Positions 1 through 11,302 of a DNA stretch of 64,000 nucleotides are shown piece by piece. The notes beneath the pieces are model-generated. The model was not told the DNA's origin, searched no databases, and worked only from the letters and a program-made list of their open reading frames with translations. A program made the position numbers and the translations under genes. Positions within the stretch are counted from its first letter, which is position 1. Each line of letters starts with the position of its first letter. The DNA is from Saxidomus purpurata (Eukaryota; Mollusca; Bivalvia; Venerida; Veneridae), in the NCBI GenBank assembly GCA_022818135.1, contig JAFMSR010000008.1, forward strand, positions 9,244,235 through 9,308,234. The letters run 5' to 3'.

Positions 1-379
1 AAATGCTGCGTTGCATTTCTTAATGTTAGGAATGGGTTTCGTACAGACACCGGTCGATGTTGCCAGAAAGACATCTGACATATGACTGGCCCTTTAAGTA
101 GGGGTGACACTATCACTTTACCTTTACCTTTTATAAAAGTTACTTTTCTTCCAAAATGTTCCTTGGACTTTAATGTTATAACACCCTATCAGGAAAACAC
201 AGTTACATGTAACTGGCGTTTGTTGGCCGAACCTGATTTATACTCTATTTTACCGTTTTTGATGTCAAATCTGTTTCTTTAAAGCTTGAAGAAAAAACAC
301 TGTTTTCTCGGATTTATATATACAAAATGTAATATGTTTCTATGTTAGTTTATATACTAATTCATGTTAGCTCGATTGT

Positions 380-535
380 GAAGAAAGCTTGTCGAGTCAC
401 TCTCGAGTCCGCTTCCTGAAAAAAAGCAGTACTTGTATCATATGAGGAGAAACGGTCGTGACCCCAGTGGGACTCGAACCCGCAACCTCCGGGAATAGCG
501 GCAGATACCTTAACCTCTACACCACCGCTTCTCTG
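380..535 (-). repeat. tRNA-derived SINE
   Basis: Read on the minus strand from about 535, the sequence has a pol III A box (TGGTGTAGAGGTTAAGG) and a B box (GGTTCGAGTCC) at tRNA spacing. The would-be acceptor-stem ends do not pair, so this is a SINE head and not a working tRNA. The tail contains the word CTCGATTGTGAAGAAA (inverse), shared with the SINE near 9.75 kb. Confidence 0.6.
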
Positions 536-1774
536 ATAAAAGACCTGTCTGTAACATAATTCTCTAAGAAACGTTTAGCACAGTATCAAAGTAGTGTTAT
601 TTTTTTTTCGAAAAAGCTTATCATTCGAAAAAGCTTATCAGTGCATCAAATATAAGTTTGCAAGGCACGTAAAAAATGTAATAATAAGAACACGATTCAG
701 GTATGGGAAACTGTATCACATAGAGTTTTATTGAGACTATTTAACAGTCTCTTATAATTTATATGTCATCGGAATGACATTGTGTTTATGCTATTTTATT
801 AATGCAATGTACTGGTGTGCAATGAAGAGACTTTAAGAAATAAATAAATAAACAATAAAATACTTTACACTATACTGACTCAACGACACAAAAATTCGGA
901 CAATTTTGTAAAATTGAATTATTCATGTCACTCTTAGATAACATTTTTTCTTTCTAAATATTAAAATATCATTGGCTCATTTATATATAAACAAGTCACT
1001 TGTTTAAATATTTAATGGAAACCATTGCAACTTCCTGTTTGCTATGCGTTGTTCGAAACAAAGCTTTTGAGGCATGTTATACAAAGAATGATAGTTAATA
1101 GGCACAAATCCCACTGAGATATTATTTTGTATGTGTCTTATGATATTCCTTGTAGTTTCAACTTCTTTTAAATGCATGTGCGTATCCAGTCAATCACAGT
1201 CTACAAAGTTTCAATTTTTAATTTTGTCCTTACCCTTTTTTGTTTTGAAGCAGGAATATTTTTAGGTATAAACAAGAAATAAATGTGTCCCTGACTTTAT
1301 ATTTTTATAGTCATTCGGGTGCAAAAAATTAAGTCACGAGTGCGTATTTACTACGCATCCGAACTCCTTACTGTATTTTATCAAAGGATAAAATACATGG
1401 ACACATTTATTTCTTAATTATACTAAACAAATAATTTCCTGCTTTGGGAAAAGCACAACTTCAATGTTACATAAAATATCACTTCCTGTTACAACTTATA
1501 AAGATTGTGGTTACGGAGTGTAATATTTCGAGTACAATCAATTATAATATGTTAAACAACACACTTTAGTCCTTTTTTTACAAGTTAACTTTTCTCTTAA
1601 CGACATGGTTAATGAATTCCACATAGTACTGGAACTAATGGAATGCTAATGGAATAATCTTTGCCACCTTTTCGTGACTAAAATACTTCAGCAATGCATT
1701 TGGAAGGTTGACTGAAATCGCACCAGCTCACGTTTGCAACTGAGAAACGGTTTCCTTCTGTTTTGTAGCGAAAA
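536..1774. other. AT-rich intergenic DNA upstream of the first GT31 gene
   Basis: No coding region, RNA gene or clear repeat is visible. The last 100 bp may hold a 5'UTR intron end for the gene at 1775. Confidence 0.5.
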
Positions 1775-2950
1775 ATGACCCTCCGGCGCAAACTGACACG
1801 TGGCAGGAAAGACTGGGCCCTAGGATCAATCTGTTTCCTCATTGCAGTTACGTCTCTTATCATCTTTCTACAGACGCTCAGTACAACAGAGTTTGTTAAT
1901 ACAGTAGCACTGGATGACAAAGCGGGATTCATAGAGGCCATAAACATAATAGTGTCTGATAAAAATGCAAAAGCCAAACGTGCTGCGGAAACTATAACAA
2001 CGAGTAATGGGGCTGGAGCTTTGAATGAGTCAGATGAAACAAGCCGGTCGATGACTGTTTATACAACCACAAAATTCACAGCCCCCAGTACTCGAAAATT
2101 GAGTGATCTGAAAATGCGTAATTTTATTGTACCTAAGTTTACTATCGGCAATAAATCGAAATGTGACAATAAAACTGAGATTCTGGTTTATTTCCAAAGT
2201 CTTTGGTCAAATTTTATGAAGAGAAGAACTTTGCGAAATACATGGGCTTCTAGCATGGCATACAGAAATCAGGGCGGAGTAGTGAAGTTTGTTTTTATTA
2301 TCGGTAAACCAACAGAGGTCAACGACCAAGTCAAAATCAATAATGAGCAGTTATTACATGGTGATATCATTGAAGGAGATTTCATTGACAGCTTTCAAAA
2401 TCTAACTTTGAAGAGCGTTACTGCGATGGCGTTCATTGAACAGAACTGTAAACATGTGAACTACGTCATAAAGGCTGATGACGATATTTTTCTAAATTTA
2501 TACGTAGTTATGCAAAAGATATTGCCATCTGTCAGTGTAGAGAAAGACGTTATCTCTTGCCATGTTATCGAAAGTGGACAAAGTCCAATTGTAAGAGATA
2601 AAAATTCTAAATGGTTTATTCCTCCAGAGGTGTTTAAAAATCGTACTCATTTGCCTCGGTTCTGCTCCGGTTATATGGTGATAATGACATCTAGATTAGT
2701 GTTTGACCTATTTAACAAAGCAAGACTTACGCCTTTGATAAACGTAGACGATGTGTATATGTTCGGACAGTTGACTATGGATAACCAAAAGATAAAATTT
2801 ATCAACATTAAAGAAAATCTTACACTGTGGCAAGATAAAGGATTGGACTCGTATCGGAATGGAAAAAGTGATTTGATAGCGGTAAATGTGCATGATTCCT
2901 CAGCCATGGAAGAACTGTGGTCTCTGACTTTGATCGACTATGGTTACTAA
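1775..2950 (+). CDS. GT31 family beta-1,3-glycosyltransferase (beta-1,3-galactosyltransferase-like), single coding exon
   Basis: An intact 391-residue type II membrane protein. A short basic cytoplasmic tail is followed by one hydrophobic signal-anchor at about residues 15-32, then a stem, then the lumenal catalytic domain. GT31 hallmarks are visible in order: RRTLRNTW (150-157), a KFVFIIGK strand, the GDFIDSFQNLTLKS segment, the metal-binding triad in KADDDIFLN (Asp235-237), FCSGYMVIM, and VDDVY (324-328), which occupies the family's E/DDV position. Family knowledge: such enzymes transfer Gal or GlcNAc in beta-1,3 linkage from UDP-sugar in the Golgi; the exact donor and acceptor cannot be read here. 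The start was chosen because it precedes the anchor directly. The CDS has no intron; a pyrimidine-rich stretch ending in TAG just upstream (about 1755-1770) could be a splice acceptor from a 5'UTR intron. It is paralogous to the gene at 5115-6434. Confidence 0.93.
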   Translation: MTLRRKLTRGRKDWALGSICFLIAVTSLIIFLQTLSTTEFVNTVALDDKAGFIEAINIIVSDKNAKAKRAAETITTSNGAGALNESDETSRSMTVYTTTKFTAPSTRKLSDLKMRNFIVPKFTIGNKSKCDNKTEILVYFQSLWSNFMKRRTLRNTWASSMAYRNQGGVVKFVFIIGKPTEVNDQVKINNEQLLHGDIIEGDFIDSFQNLTLKSVTAMAFIEQNCKHVNYVIKADDDIFLNLYVVMQKILPSVSVEKDVISCHVIESGQSPIVRDKNSKWFIPPEVFKNRTHLPRFCSGYMVIMTSRLVFDLFNKARLTPLINVDDVYMFGQLTMDNQKIKFINIKENLTLWQDKGLDSYRNGKSDLIAVNVHDSSAMEELWSLTLIDYGY

Positions 2951-5100
2951 ACATTGATCAACCACAGATAAAAGGTATCGTTACTATGTTGGACTATGTT
3001 GGTCTGCTGTCTTGGCACCGTTATTTCTGTAGCCTATTGCAGTGAAGACCATTAACTTAACCGATTATAAGTTGTCTGTATGACGTGCTCGCCTTATCAG
3101 GAAAACAAATAGATTATATACCAATATGTACCAAAGGAAGTGGTCTTAATATTAATTTGGAGGACGGTCTCGCCTTACGATAGTCGTAAAATAGGAACTC
3201 ATTTATCTTCATAACATTTTGTCTGTAATATTTGCATTATTGATTTTTGCTTCACTTTATGGCTCGATTACACGATAAAAACTGTGACAGCCACACTCTG
3301 ATGGCTTTTTGACCGTATCAACTGTCTTTTCAAGTCCCTAGGTCTTGGTCAACTTTTTTGTCGGCTTTGATGGAATAGAAAGCTATTAACCCATGAATTG
3401 TTTCAAACGTTGTGCATTGAAATTTGATGATCTTTTTAACGTGAGCCTGAAAAGAACTTGGTCAAAGACTTTAATCGTGTAAGTTGGTCATTGTTTTCTT
3501 CACAAATCTTGTTTTTTTAAAAACAAAACAAGCTCACGTGCAGCAGTAGTTTTAAAAAAAAGAATAATACTAAGAAAATAAGGACCAATTTACACGACCA
3601 AAACGTGTGACGTCATTTCCGTGTGTGTCGATCTCATCGATAGCACAACAGAGCTGAAATAATGAATCGCATTCAGATAATATATGAATACGTTCTAAAT
3701 AATAAGGTTTTGGTGATATCAAACGTTGCCTGGTTTGCGCAGTGCACATTTCTAATAATAATGCATCATCTTGATTTAATGATTGGACTAGGTGACTTTA
3801 TCACAAAATTGGCATTTGTGTTTGAACAATATTTGATAGTATTACGCACTTTAAGATAAGAGCTAGGCTATAGAGATCCTCATAGTAATATTTACCCGTT
3901 TTAAGGAAGATTTTTGACTTCAAAATGTTAAACATACGTTGTACTTTATACTCTGCAATACTCTGTTAGAATAGAAGAACATTTAAACTGTCGAATATCA
4001 AAAACGCATTGATTTGTTTACAATATGCAATCCAGAAGTTAGACTTCCCTTAAAATTGGTTGACAAAAGGCATTTTAACGTCTTTTAAAAAACGTTTTGA
4101 TAATTATGGGCGTAACGTGTCGTACGTGGTACTACATTTGTAGGTACATTGTAACAAGTACATTAGAATAGTCGACTTAAAAATAGTGTTTTATTAAGAG
4201 ATTCTATATGAAGAATGTAGCTACAAAAAGTATTAAAACGTATTTCTCTGCGAACAACGTTTCTTTAATAACTTATATATTCACAACAAGATGTTTGACT
4301 TCAAATGTTACCACGTCTTTATCTTTAAGTGTAACCGAAAAAATATCTGTCTGAACTCAAGTGCTCTTGTTATCAATATTTTGCAATCTCGTTTGACAAA
4401 CGAACTTTTGTTGAAGTTATTTCTGAAATTAAAATAATTTAAAATTTATTACCGCCGATAACACTTTCGGGGTGTGAAGTTAGATCAGTACATATTAAGC
4501 TTGGTGGTGCAAACAGCAACCACCGATTGTTCGATTACAATCATTTCTATCATGCCAAACAATTTCAAAACCCTATCGTAACGTTTATTTTCGAGATAAG
4601 TCATCGAAAAAAGTCCTAGTATTTTGTTGTTCCTTTCTTCTTACTTCAAAGAACGACTAGTATATGTTTGTTCTTTGTTTAAATCAGCTCATAGCATTTC
4701 ACTATTGCAAGCCAGTTTACTATTCATTCCAAATAGAGATATCTGTCTTTTTTCAAAGAATTATCTGTTGTTTTAATACAGATATCGCTTTCACGATGAG
4801 AGATATTTTTGTATCTCGAAAGATATCTCCTGAACTTACAGATTAACAAAGCTACAGAGATATTTCGCTAAGAGATCTCTTTCTATTTTACACAAATATC
4901 TCTTTTTCAGAGATATCTTTTGAGGAAAGAGAGATATCTGTACGGTATAGAGCTATCTCTATTGCCTTAGCGATTCATTATGCACATGTACATCAATTTG
5001 TGAAACAATTAATAGACTATGATATAAATTACAAACAATACCAAGATATGTAATACATTCTTTTTAATTTCCTTTTATTTCCTCTTTTCAGCAGTTGCAA
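2951..5100. other. Intergenic/5'UTR-intron DNA between the two GT31 genes
   Basis: No credible gene. Around 4730-4960 the palindrome AGATATCT and close variants recur many times, so this part can fold on itself. The rest shows nothing I can name; some may be an intron in the leader of the second gene. Confidence 0.45.
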
Positions 5101-5112
5101 ATGGACCCTTAG
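5101..5112 (+). promoter_or_regulatory. Minimal upstream ORF before the second GT31 gene
   Basis: The sequence reads ATG, two codons, TAG, and ends two bases before the main ATG at 5115. If it is in the mature leader, ribosomes would meet it first; leaky scanning or reinitiation would then set expression. Transcript inclusion is inferred from the likely acceptor just upstream. Confidence 0.4.
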
Positions 5113-5114
5113 AG

Positions 5115-6434
5115 ATGACGTCAGCAAGAGCCGTCCGTATCACAACCAATCGACTCTGTGCAAATCTTCTTCGGGGTGAAGTCAACTGTATCTTAGCAAC
5201 ATGTCTTCTTGTGCTTGTCTTTGTTTTCCTGTCTTTGGGAATAAATATGAAACGAGCACCAACAATTATGACGTCACTAGAAAATGCAAATCTTAATTGG
5301 AAAGAATTAGAAAAAGAATCTCAAAATACCATACTTATTGAACACGAGGACGGAAATGTTTATATTGCTTTTAAAATGAAGGAATCTGCAAAGATTGTGA
5401 ACGACTTAAAAACTGGTTTAGTAAACCTTAAACTACCATCTAAATCAAGAATCGAAATCATGAAAAATAATGCTAAAGAAAACAAAGATACAAGATATAA
5501 AAACAATACAATGATGAAATCTGCTAGAACCAATGAAAGAAACATTGTACCTACTTATCCAATCACAGCATCGGAGTATCCTTACAACATTAACAACAAC
5601 AATGTTTGCAAAGGAATTAAAGATTTGTCATTTGTGGTGATAGTGCATTCAGCGACGACACATTTCATGAGACGTTCTTCCATTAGAGAAACATGGGCAA
5701 ATTATAAACTCTTTAAAAAGCACTCAATGAGAATAATTTTTCTTCTCGGTAGACCAGTGAAAGATTCCACACAAGCGCTTATTGAACACGAGGCTACAAT
5801 AAATAAAGACATCATACAAGGAAACTTCGTAGATTCCTATCGGAACCTCACACATAAAGGTGTTCTTGGTCTGAAATGGATTTCTGAAGTATGTCAGCAA
5901 GCGAAAATTGTCGTTAAGGTTGATGACGATGTGTTCCTGAATGTGTTTAAACTAATGGAAGAAATAGAAACAAACTTTAAAAACAAAACAAGACACATAT
6001 GGTGCCCTGTCAGAAGAAAGGGAACAAGTTTAATCCAAAGGAAAAAGGGAAAGTGGGTTATCGATGAGAACGAATTTAAAAACATGACATATTTTCCTAT
6101 AACGTATTGTAATGGATTTATAACAATTTTGACACAAGATATTGTAAAAGAAATGTTTGAGGCAGCAAAAGTGGTTCCCTTCTTTTGGGTGGATGATGTT
6201 TACTTATTTGGTCTTCTGCCAAATAAGATTGGAAATGTAACGCATTCTCCGCTGTTGAATCTCAATTTAAACGAAAAGGACGCAATTGAATGTTTTGAAT
6301 CAAAGGACAAAAAATGTCATCTTCTTGTAGCCAATGCACACTCCGATGGCATTATGGATAAGTTCTGGTTCAGCGCTTTACAGCAGTACAAATCACTTGC
6401 GCAGAAATACTCAAAGGAAGGACTATTTGTTTAA
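5115..6434 (+). CDS. GT31 family beta-1,3-glycosyltransferase, second tandem paralogue
   Basis: An intact 439-residue type II membrane protein in one coding exon. A signal-anchor lies at about residues 24-43, followed by a long, Lys/Asn-rich, poorly conserved stem to about residue 165, then the GT31 catalytic core. Visible motifs are RRSSIRETW (186-194), MRIIFLLGRP, GNFVDSYRNLTHKG, the nucleotide-sugar/metal triad in VKVDDDVFLN (Asp270-272), YCNGFITIL and WVDDVYLFG (358-366). Family knowledge predicts a Golgi beta-1,3-Gal/GlcNAc transferase; the substrate is unknown. It has the same motif order as the 1775-2950 gene but a longer stem and low overall identity, so this is an old duplication. 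A pyrimidine tract ending in CAG at about 5090 looks like a splice acceptor placing a 5'UTR intron just upstream. A three-codon upstream ORF (5101-5112) ends two bases before this start codon. Confidence 0.93.
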   Translation: MTSARAVRITTNRLCANLLRGEVNCILATCLLVLVFVFLSLGINMKRAPTIMTSLENANLNWKELEKESQNTILIEHEDGNVYIAFKMKESAKIVNDLKTGLVNLKLPSKSRIEIMKNNAKENKDTRYKNNTMMKSARTNERNIVPTYPITASEYPYNINNNNVCKGIKDLSFVVIVHSATTHFMRRSSIRETWANYKLFKKHSMRIIFLLGRPVKDSTQALIEHEATINKDIIQGNFVDSYRNLTHKGVLGLKWISEVCQQAKIVVKVDDDVFLNVFKLMEEIETNFKNKTRHIWCPVRRKGTSLIQRKKGKWVIDENEFKNMTYFPITYCNGFITILTQDIVKEMFEAAKVVPFFWVDDVYLFGLLPNKIGNVTHSPLLNLNLNEKDAIECFESKDKKCHLLVANAHSDGIMDKFWFSALQQYKSLAQKYSKEGLFV

Positions 6435-7478
6435 TGTTGTTTTTATAACGTTAGACATTTGTGTAATAATAATCTGTATATAAGTTTATGTCTACCTAAC
6501 TATTACAATGACTGTCTGTCTGTATATATGCTATCTGTCTGTCTTTTGTCCTTAGAATAGATTGAATATTGAAATTTTGATGATCTTAACACCAGTTATT
6601 TTAGCCGCACTACTGAAAGACCGGTGTCTATTTGGATTCAAGTCACACACAAACTTGTTAATGCATTGGTTGTGCTCACTATAAGCACGGAATAACAGAC
6701 ATTGCTGAAAACAATAGAAGACATCCCGGTCATTAAATATAACGAATGCACAGATACAGATGATAGATACAGTGTTTGATTGTGTGCATGGATAATTATA
6801 GTTATACAGTATCAGTATAAAAGTGTTGTATTCATTTATACCATAAACTTATTTGACAGATGCCCGAATATTGACATATGATTAAGACAGGGGCTGATTA
6901 CTAGTACTCTCTTTCTCTGGTATTGCATTTCATCTCGAAATATGAACAGTAATGATTAAAATGATAGATGCTAGTGGCTTCGAAGATCATGTGGTATATG
7001 TATTGCAATTCAGAGTATGCTGTCAAAAACGTGAACCACTAATCACGCCCAAGTAAACAATGCTCCCTTTTCCAAAATAATACAGCATTAACGCATGCGC
7101 GAAAGAAACTAACAATAATAATGAACATTTCAAATACAGCTGTTCTTACCACAAATGTTTGCTGTCAGTAGAGCAATTATGGTCCAATAGTGTATCTTGT
7201 TATAATTGTATTTGCATATTTACATAATATAAGAATCCACTATACGCACTGAATAGGTTAAGTCACTCAAAATCCTAGAGACATATAGTGAAAAATTACA
7301 TTTTGAAATGTATCCATTGAGTAATTAAACCGGTGTATAACTAATGTTAATTTCGTATTCTTTAATTTTCGTGTATTAGTCAAATATATTATCATAAACT
7401 TCTGTATTTCATGATTATTGTGATCCTATTTAAGCATACCATCCTTTATATTCTAGCAGTACTGAACAGTGCATATAT
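6435..7478. other. 3' flank of the second GT31 gene; no gene seen
   Basis: AT-rich; the first few hundred bases are presumably 3'UTR. I see no coding region or repeat structure. Confidence 0.45.
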
Positions 7479-7754
7479 ACTCAGTTCCAAAAGAAAGTGT
7501 GCACTTTGTTTTCTGTGATTTTTCATCGACTTTTTTTTGACTTTTCTGAAAGCCTATATATTTGTCGCCGTACCAAAATTGTTAGATCGTACACTTTCTT
7601 TTCCTGTTTACTAATACGGCGAACATTTTAGATTTTGCAATCGATCGATGACAAATACACATGAGATATAGTGTGCGAAAATTGAAGCCGATACGTCTGC
7701 TAAATATTGAAATATTTAAAATTAAGAAGTGCACACTCTCTTTTGGAACGGAGT
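7479..7754. mobile_element. MITE with approx. 28-bp terminal inverted repeats
   Basis: The left end begins ACTCAGTTCCAAAAGAAAGT; the right end is its inverse with few mismatches (…CTCTTTTGGAACGGAGT). The element is about 276 bp and has no coding capacity, so it is a non-autonomous DNA transposon. Flanking TA dinucleotides would fit a Tc1/mariner-type target, but I could not fix the exact boundary. Confidence 0.7.
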
Positions 7755-7805
7755 GTAGTATACATAATAAACCTCATTTAACGCTGTATCGGCAAAACGC
7801 GCTGC

Positions 7806-8283
7806 CACTACTCCGACTAACGTAACGACAAGGCTACAACAAAAAATGGCTGATTTAGTAAACAAAACGTTAGTGAGTATAACAGATTCGTGTATTTTAC
7901 ATGGTTATTCACAACTTCTGAAGAAACGAATACTCTTACGGAATGCTCATGCATTACTGTAGCTACTGGACTGTTTCGGACCTCGATGCGTGTGAAAGCA
8001 ATGCAAGTTGAAAACAGGTGATTCAACGGTAAAAAGTGCAAAACAGACCAGAAATGCATGGATTTTGCTCAAAATTAGCAAAGTTAAGGCGTTTAGCATA
8101 AGAGATATGCATTTACATACAATGTATAACGTTGTGTCAAATTTCGTAAGCATATACTCATAATTTACCGATCTGGTATTTCTATAGGCAACACGAATCT
8201 GTTATACAACGTACTCACTTTGGTTTTGTTTATTAAATCAGCCATTTTTTGTTGGAGCCTTGTCGTTACGTAAGTCGGAGTAT
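7806..8283. mobile_element. MITE with approx. 85-bp terminal inverted repeats
   Basis: The left arm starts TACTCCGACTAACGTAACGA and continues through AATGGCTGATTTA to GATTCGTGT; the right arm (to about 8283) is its inverse with few changes. The interior (about 300 bp) has no gene; the open frames in it are incidental. Confidence 0.75.
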
Positions 8284-9517
8284 TATACGATTACTAAAAT
8301 TGTTAAGTATGCATTCAACTTGTAAAAGTGCGAACAAAGAATACAAGTCACAATCCTATAGATATTTCTTTCAGGTAGGTCTTTAATTTTAACTTTCGGT
8401 TCAGGCCTAAACAGACAAAAGTTTGGTTTGCACTTAAAACGCTTTTTGCCCGATGATAACGGCAAAGATTGCTAAATTAGTTACTTTAAATAACATGTTA
8501 AGGCCTTAGTAATCATGTTCAAGCGCAGCACTAAACTATTTGTATACAAACAAACTGACAAGAAATCTTATATAATCGTTCTCTAAAATGTATGTAACAT
8601 GCGTGCATTGCTGAAATATCACAACTTTAATCCTCGGGTTTTCTCATGGCGACAATTTCATACTTTCTAAACTTAGGAAGCCATTTACCTTTACCAAAGG
8701 AAAATGTATTAACTCGTTTTAAACTCACCAAAGTTGTCATCACAGAAAACTTGTTTAGTTGCTGCCAATTACATTTGCAGTTTTTTTTATTTCCTTTTAG
8801 ATAAGACATACAGTAAACCAATACATATTTTGAGGCACATTGGAATTAGTCTACTACATAAGATAAATGATAAACAGTATCAAAACTTTTTTCTGTAAAT
8901 CTAACATGACCATTCCTGTATGTAATCCTTTGGCATCATTAGTTCTCATATGATCCATTACATGTACAAGACATGTATCAGTATGAGTTTCTAAAAACGG
9001 ACTGCTATTCGAGAAATAGATTCTTTTCAGCTTAATTCTTTTCAAAACTTCAGACACAATACATAAGAAACTGGTTTATAATAATTGTCTACCTCAAGAT
9101 TACCATATTTCTTAAACAGAAGGTTTACCTGTCCATTTTCATATCACCTGGCACCGTATTATCTGTGATCTACATATTGACACTAAAAGTAATTGATACT
9201 TTTATGAAGACTGCAGCCAACTTCAAACTCTAGCAGGGACTTTATCTAAACCGGTTCTCTTTGAAGAATTGAGATTCTTAAGGTCTTTGTATACAAAGTA
9301 CTAAATCTGCAGTTTCTGTCTTTGTGAAAATCAATCTAAGTCAACCAATTTTAGGACATTGCAATTCATCAACAATAGTCATTGAAATGGTTGGGTTTTT
9401 TTTACAGGACTATGGGAATTTGTATTATCAATATTTTAAACAACATTGTCATTTCCGCCTTTGTAATATTTTATAGCCTAAATGTTTCGAATGTTGTCAA
9501 TGAGTACAATTCACATA

Positions 9518-9541
9518 ATGATGATGATAATGATAATGATA

Positions 9542-9577
<36 letters not shown>

Positions 9578-9598
9578 TTGATGATGTTGATGATAATG
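9518..9598. repeat. (GAT)n / (AAT) microsatellite
   Basis: Uninterrupted and near-perfect GAT trinucleotides with some AAT and GTT interruptions. The Asp-rich and His-rich frames through it are artefacts of the repeat. Confidence 0.95.
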
Positions 9599-9754
9599 AC
9601 TGTTATTATTCTCACTAATAAAAAAGTATTTTACATAGGTGATTGATGTGTTTGCTTGAACGTAAAACATATCAACGATTTGCTTGTTCAAATGGATAGT
9701 TTTGTTTAAAAGTGGTTGAAGAGCAAAAGGAATAATTCATACTAATTTATTTAT

Positions 9755-9925
9755 TCTCGATTGCGAAACAAGTTCTTACAACTTAGATTAAGCGCTCTCG
9801 AGACCATTTCCAGATGGAATCAACCTCGGAGAGAGAAAGGCAATGTTGAAATATTTTTGTCTTATCTAAGGACACTTCCGACATGGCTATGGTGGGGATC
9901 GAACCCGGGACCCTTTGAATATTTC
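9755..9925 (-). repeat. tRNA-derived SINE
   Basis: On the minus strand there is a strong B box, GGTTCGATCCCCACC, near 9890-9912. The far end (about 9758-9780) carries the CTCGATTGCGAAAC word similar to the SINE at 380-535, suggesting the same family. No acceptor-stem pairing, so it is not a tRNA gene. Confidence 0.5.
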
Positions 9926-10328
9926 AATGAACACGGTCAAGTTTTTCGAAAATGTTAAAAGTTACAGCTAATGATATTGATAATACCTTCATGTCATGTA
10001 GAATAGTATAGTATTACATGATTATGCACGTTCTTTGATAAACCTCCTATGATATCGAACAATAGGATGTCAATAAAAACGAACGAGCTATCAAACAATA
10101 TGAATTATATAACTTTCTACTTATTCGTAATATTGTAAAGTTTTGCCACTATGGCCTTAATCAATACTAGTGAATAGAAGTGCTTTTTTTACGAAACGTA
10201 CGTTGCGTGCGTTCGAGACGCACATGCGTCCATAATTTATCATAAATCTACTTCAAGTTACATACGATATAGATAAACATAATTAAAGTACCATACACAA
10301 AAAGTAACTCCGAAGGGAGAATAATTAT

Positions 10329-10458
10329 GAAACAATTCAAAAGTTCACTCTTACTAAATATTTCGGCCTACTGGCCTTCTTCAGTAAGTAGAAATAAAAG
10401 TATTAGTAAAAGTAGGCCGAAATATTTAGTAAAGAGTGAACTTTTGAATTGTTTCAGA
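10329..10458. mobile_element. Snap-back inverted repeat (MITE or retroelement end)
   Basis: Two arms of about 42 bp, beginning GAAACAATTCAAAAGTTCAC and ending with its inverse, flank a short spacer. Inside the left arm, on the minus strand at 10361-10384, lies CTGAAGA, a GGCC/GGCC hairpin, then GAAA, which recalls a hammerhead-ribozyme core; see findings. Confidence 0.65.
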
Positions 10459-11302
10459 GTTTGGGTTTCTCGATCTAGAGACAGTTATTCAATGTGAAAC
10501 TAGCAAAACACGGGAGAAGTATTAGCGAATATTAACAGCGCATATTTATTACTCAGACTCTTCAATATAATTATGTAAATTATGGATATCGCTATCTGTT
10601 TTATTTGCTTCATAATGATTATCTTACATTTGTATCAAGGAATGGCTGTTTCAACGTTCATCTTGGTCTACGCGGACCTTAACACGTATGACCTCAAAAT
10701 GTTCTCAATGACGTTAGGCGACGTTATCATTCTTATTGATGTCCGAACTTTACTTTATTGACATTTTGTGAAAAATAGTGCGGGAACACCCCCCTTTTTT
10801 GATTTTCAGTGCTATTCGTTACGATTTACACTAAATCACCCACCATGCTAGTCATTAGTTGATTAAATCTCGTTCCGTTGACCAAAACTAACTTTAAGGT
10901 AAGTCGGGATCACAATTTCGGGTGAAAAAATGGGTAGATTTTCAATATTAAACGCTTTGCGTTGGAAAAAATGACGACAAAAAACATCAAAATTTTATAT
11001 GTGCGTATTTCACAGATAGAGAGCTAGCATGTGGTGGTTTTAAAATTAAAATAAGGAAATATTTGAACCAGTTATGCACGCAAAACCTCGATTTTCGACG
11101 TCACGTTGCTAGGAAACAAAATGAAAAATAGAAAAAAATAAAACGAACACAATTCGATCAGTATGTTATAGTACCATTAGGCAAAACTTCATAACAATCG
11201 CAGAAAACTCGCTTTTTTATCGTCTGACGTCGGACAAAGGTCGCATATACCTTAAATTGGAGCCAGCGCGTTTTGCCACGATCAACAATATATAGAGGAT
11301 AT

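Noticed and set aside
456..535. A tRNA gene on the minus strand
   Set aside because: A and B boxes are present but the ends do not form an acceptor stem; it fits a SINE head better.
9382..9691. Asp-rich (+) and His-rich (-) small proteins
   Set aside because: They are translations of the GAT microsatellite.
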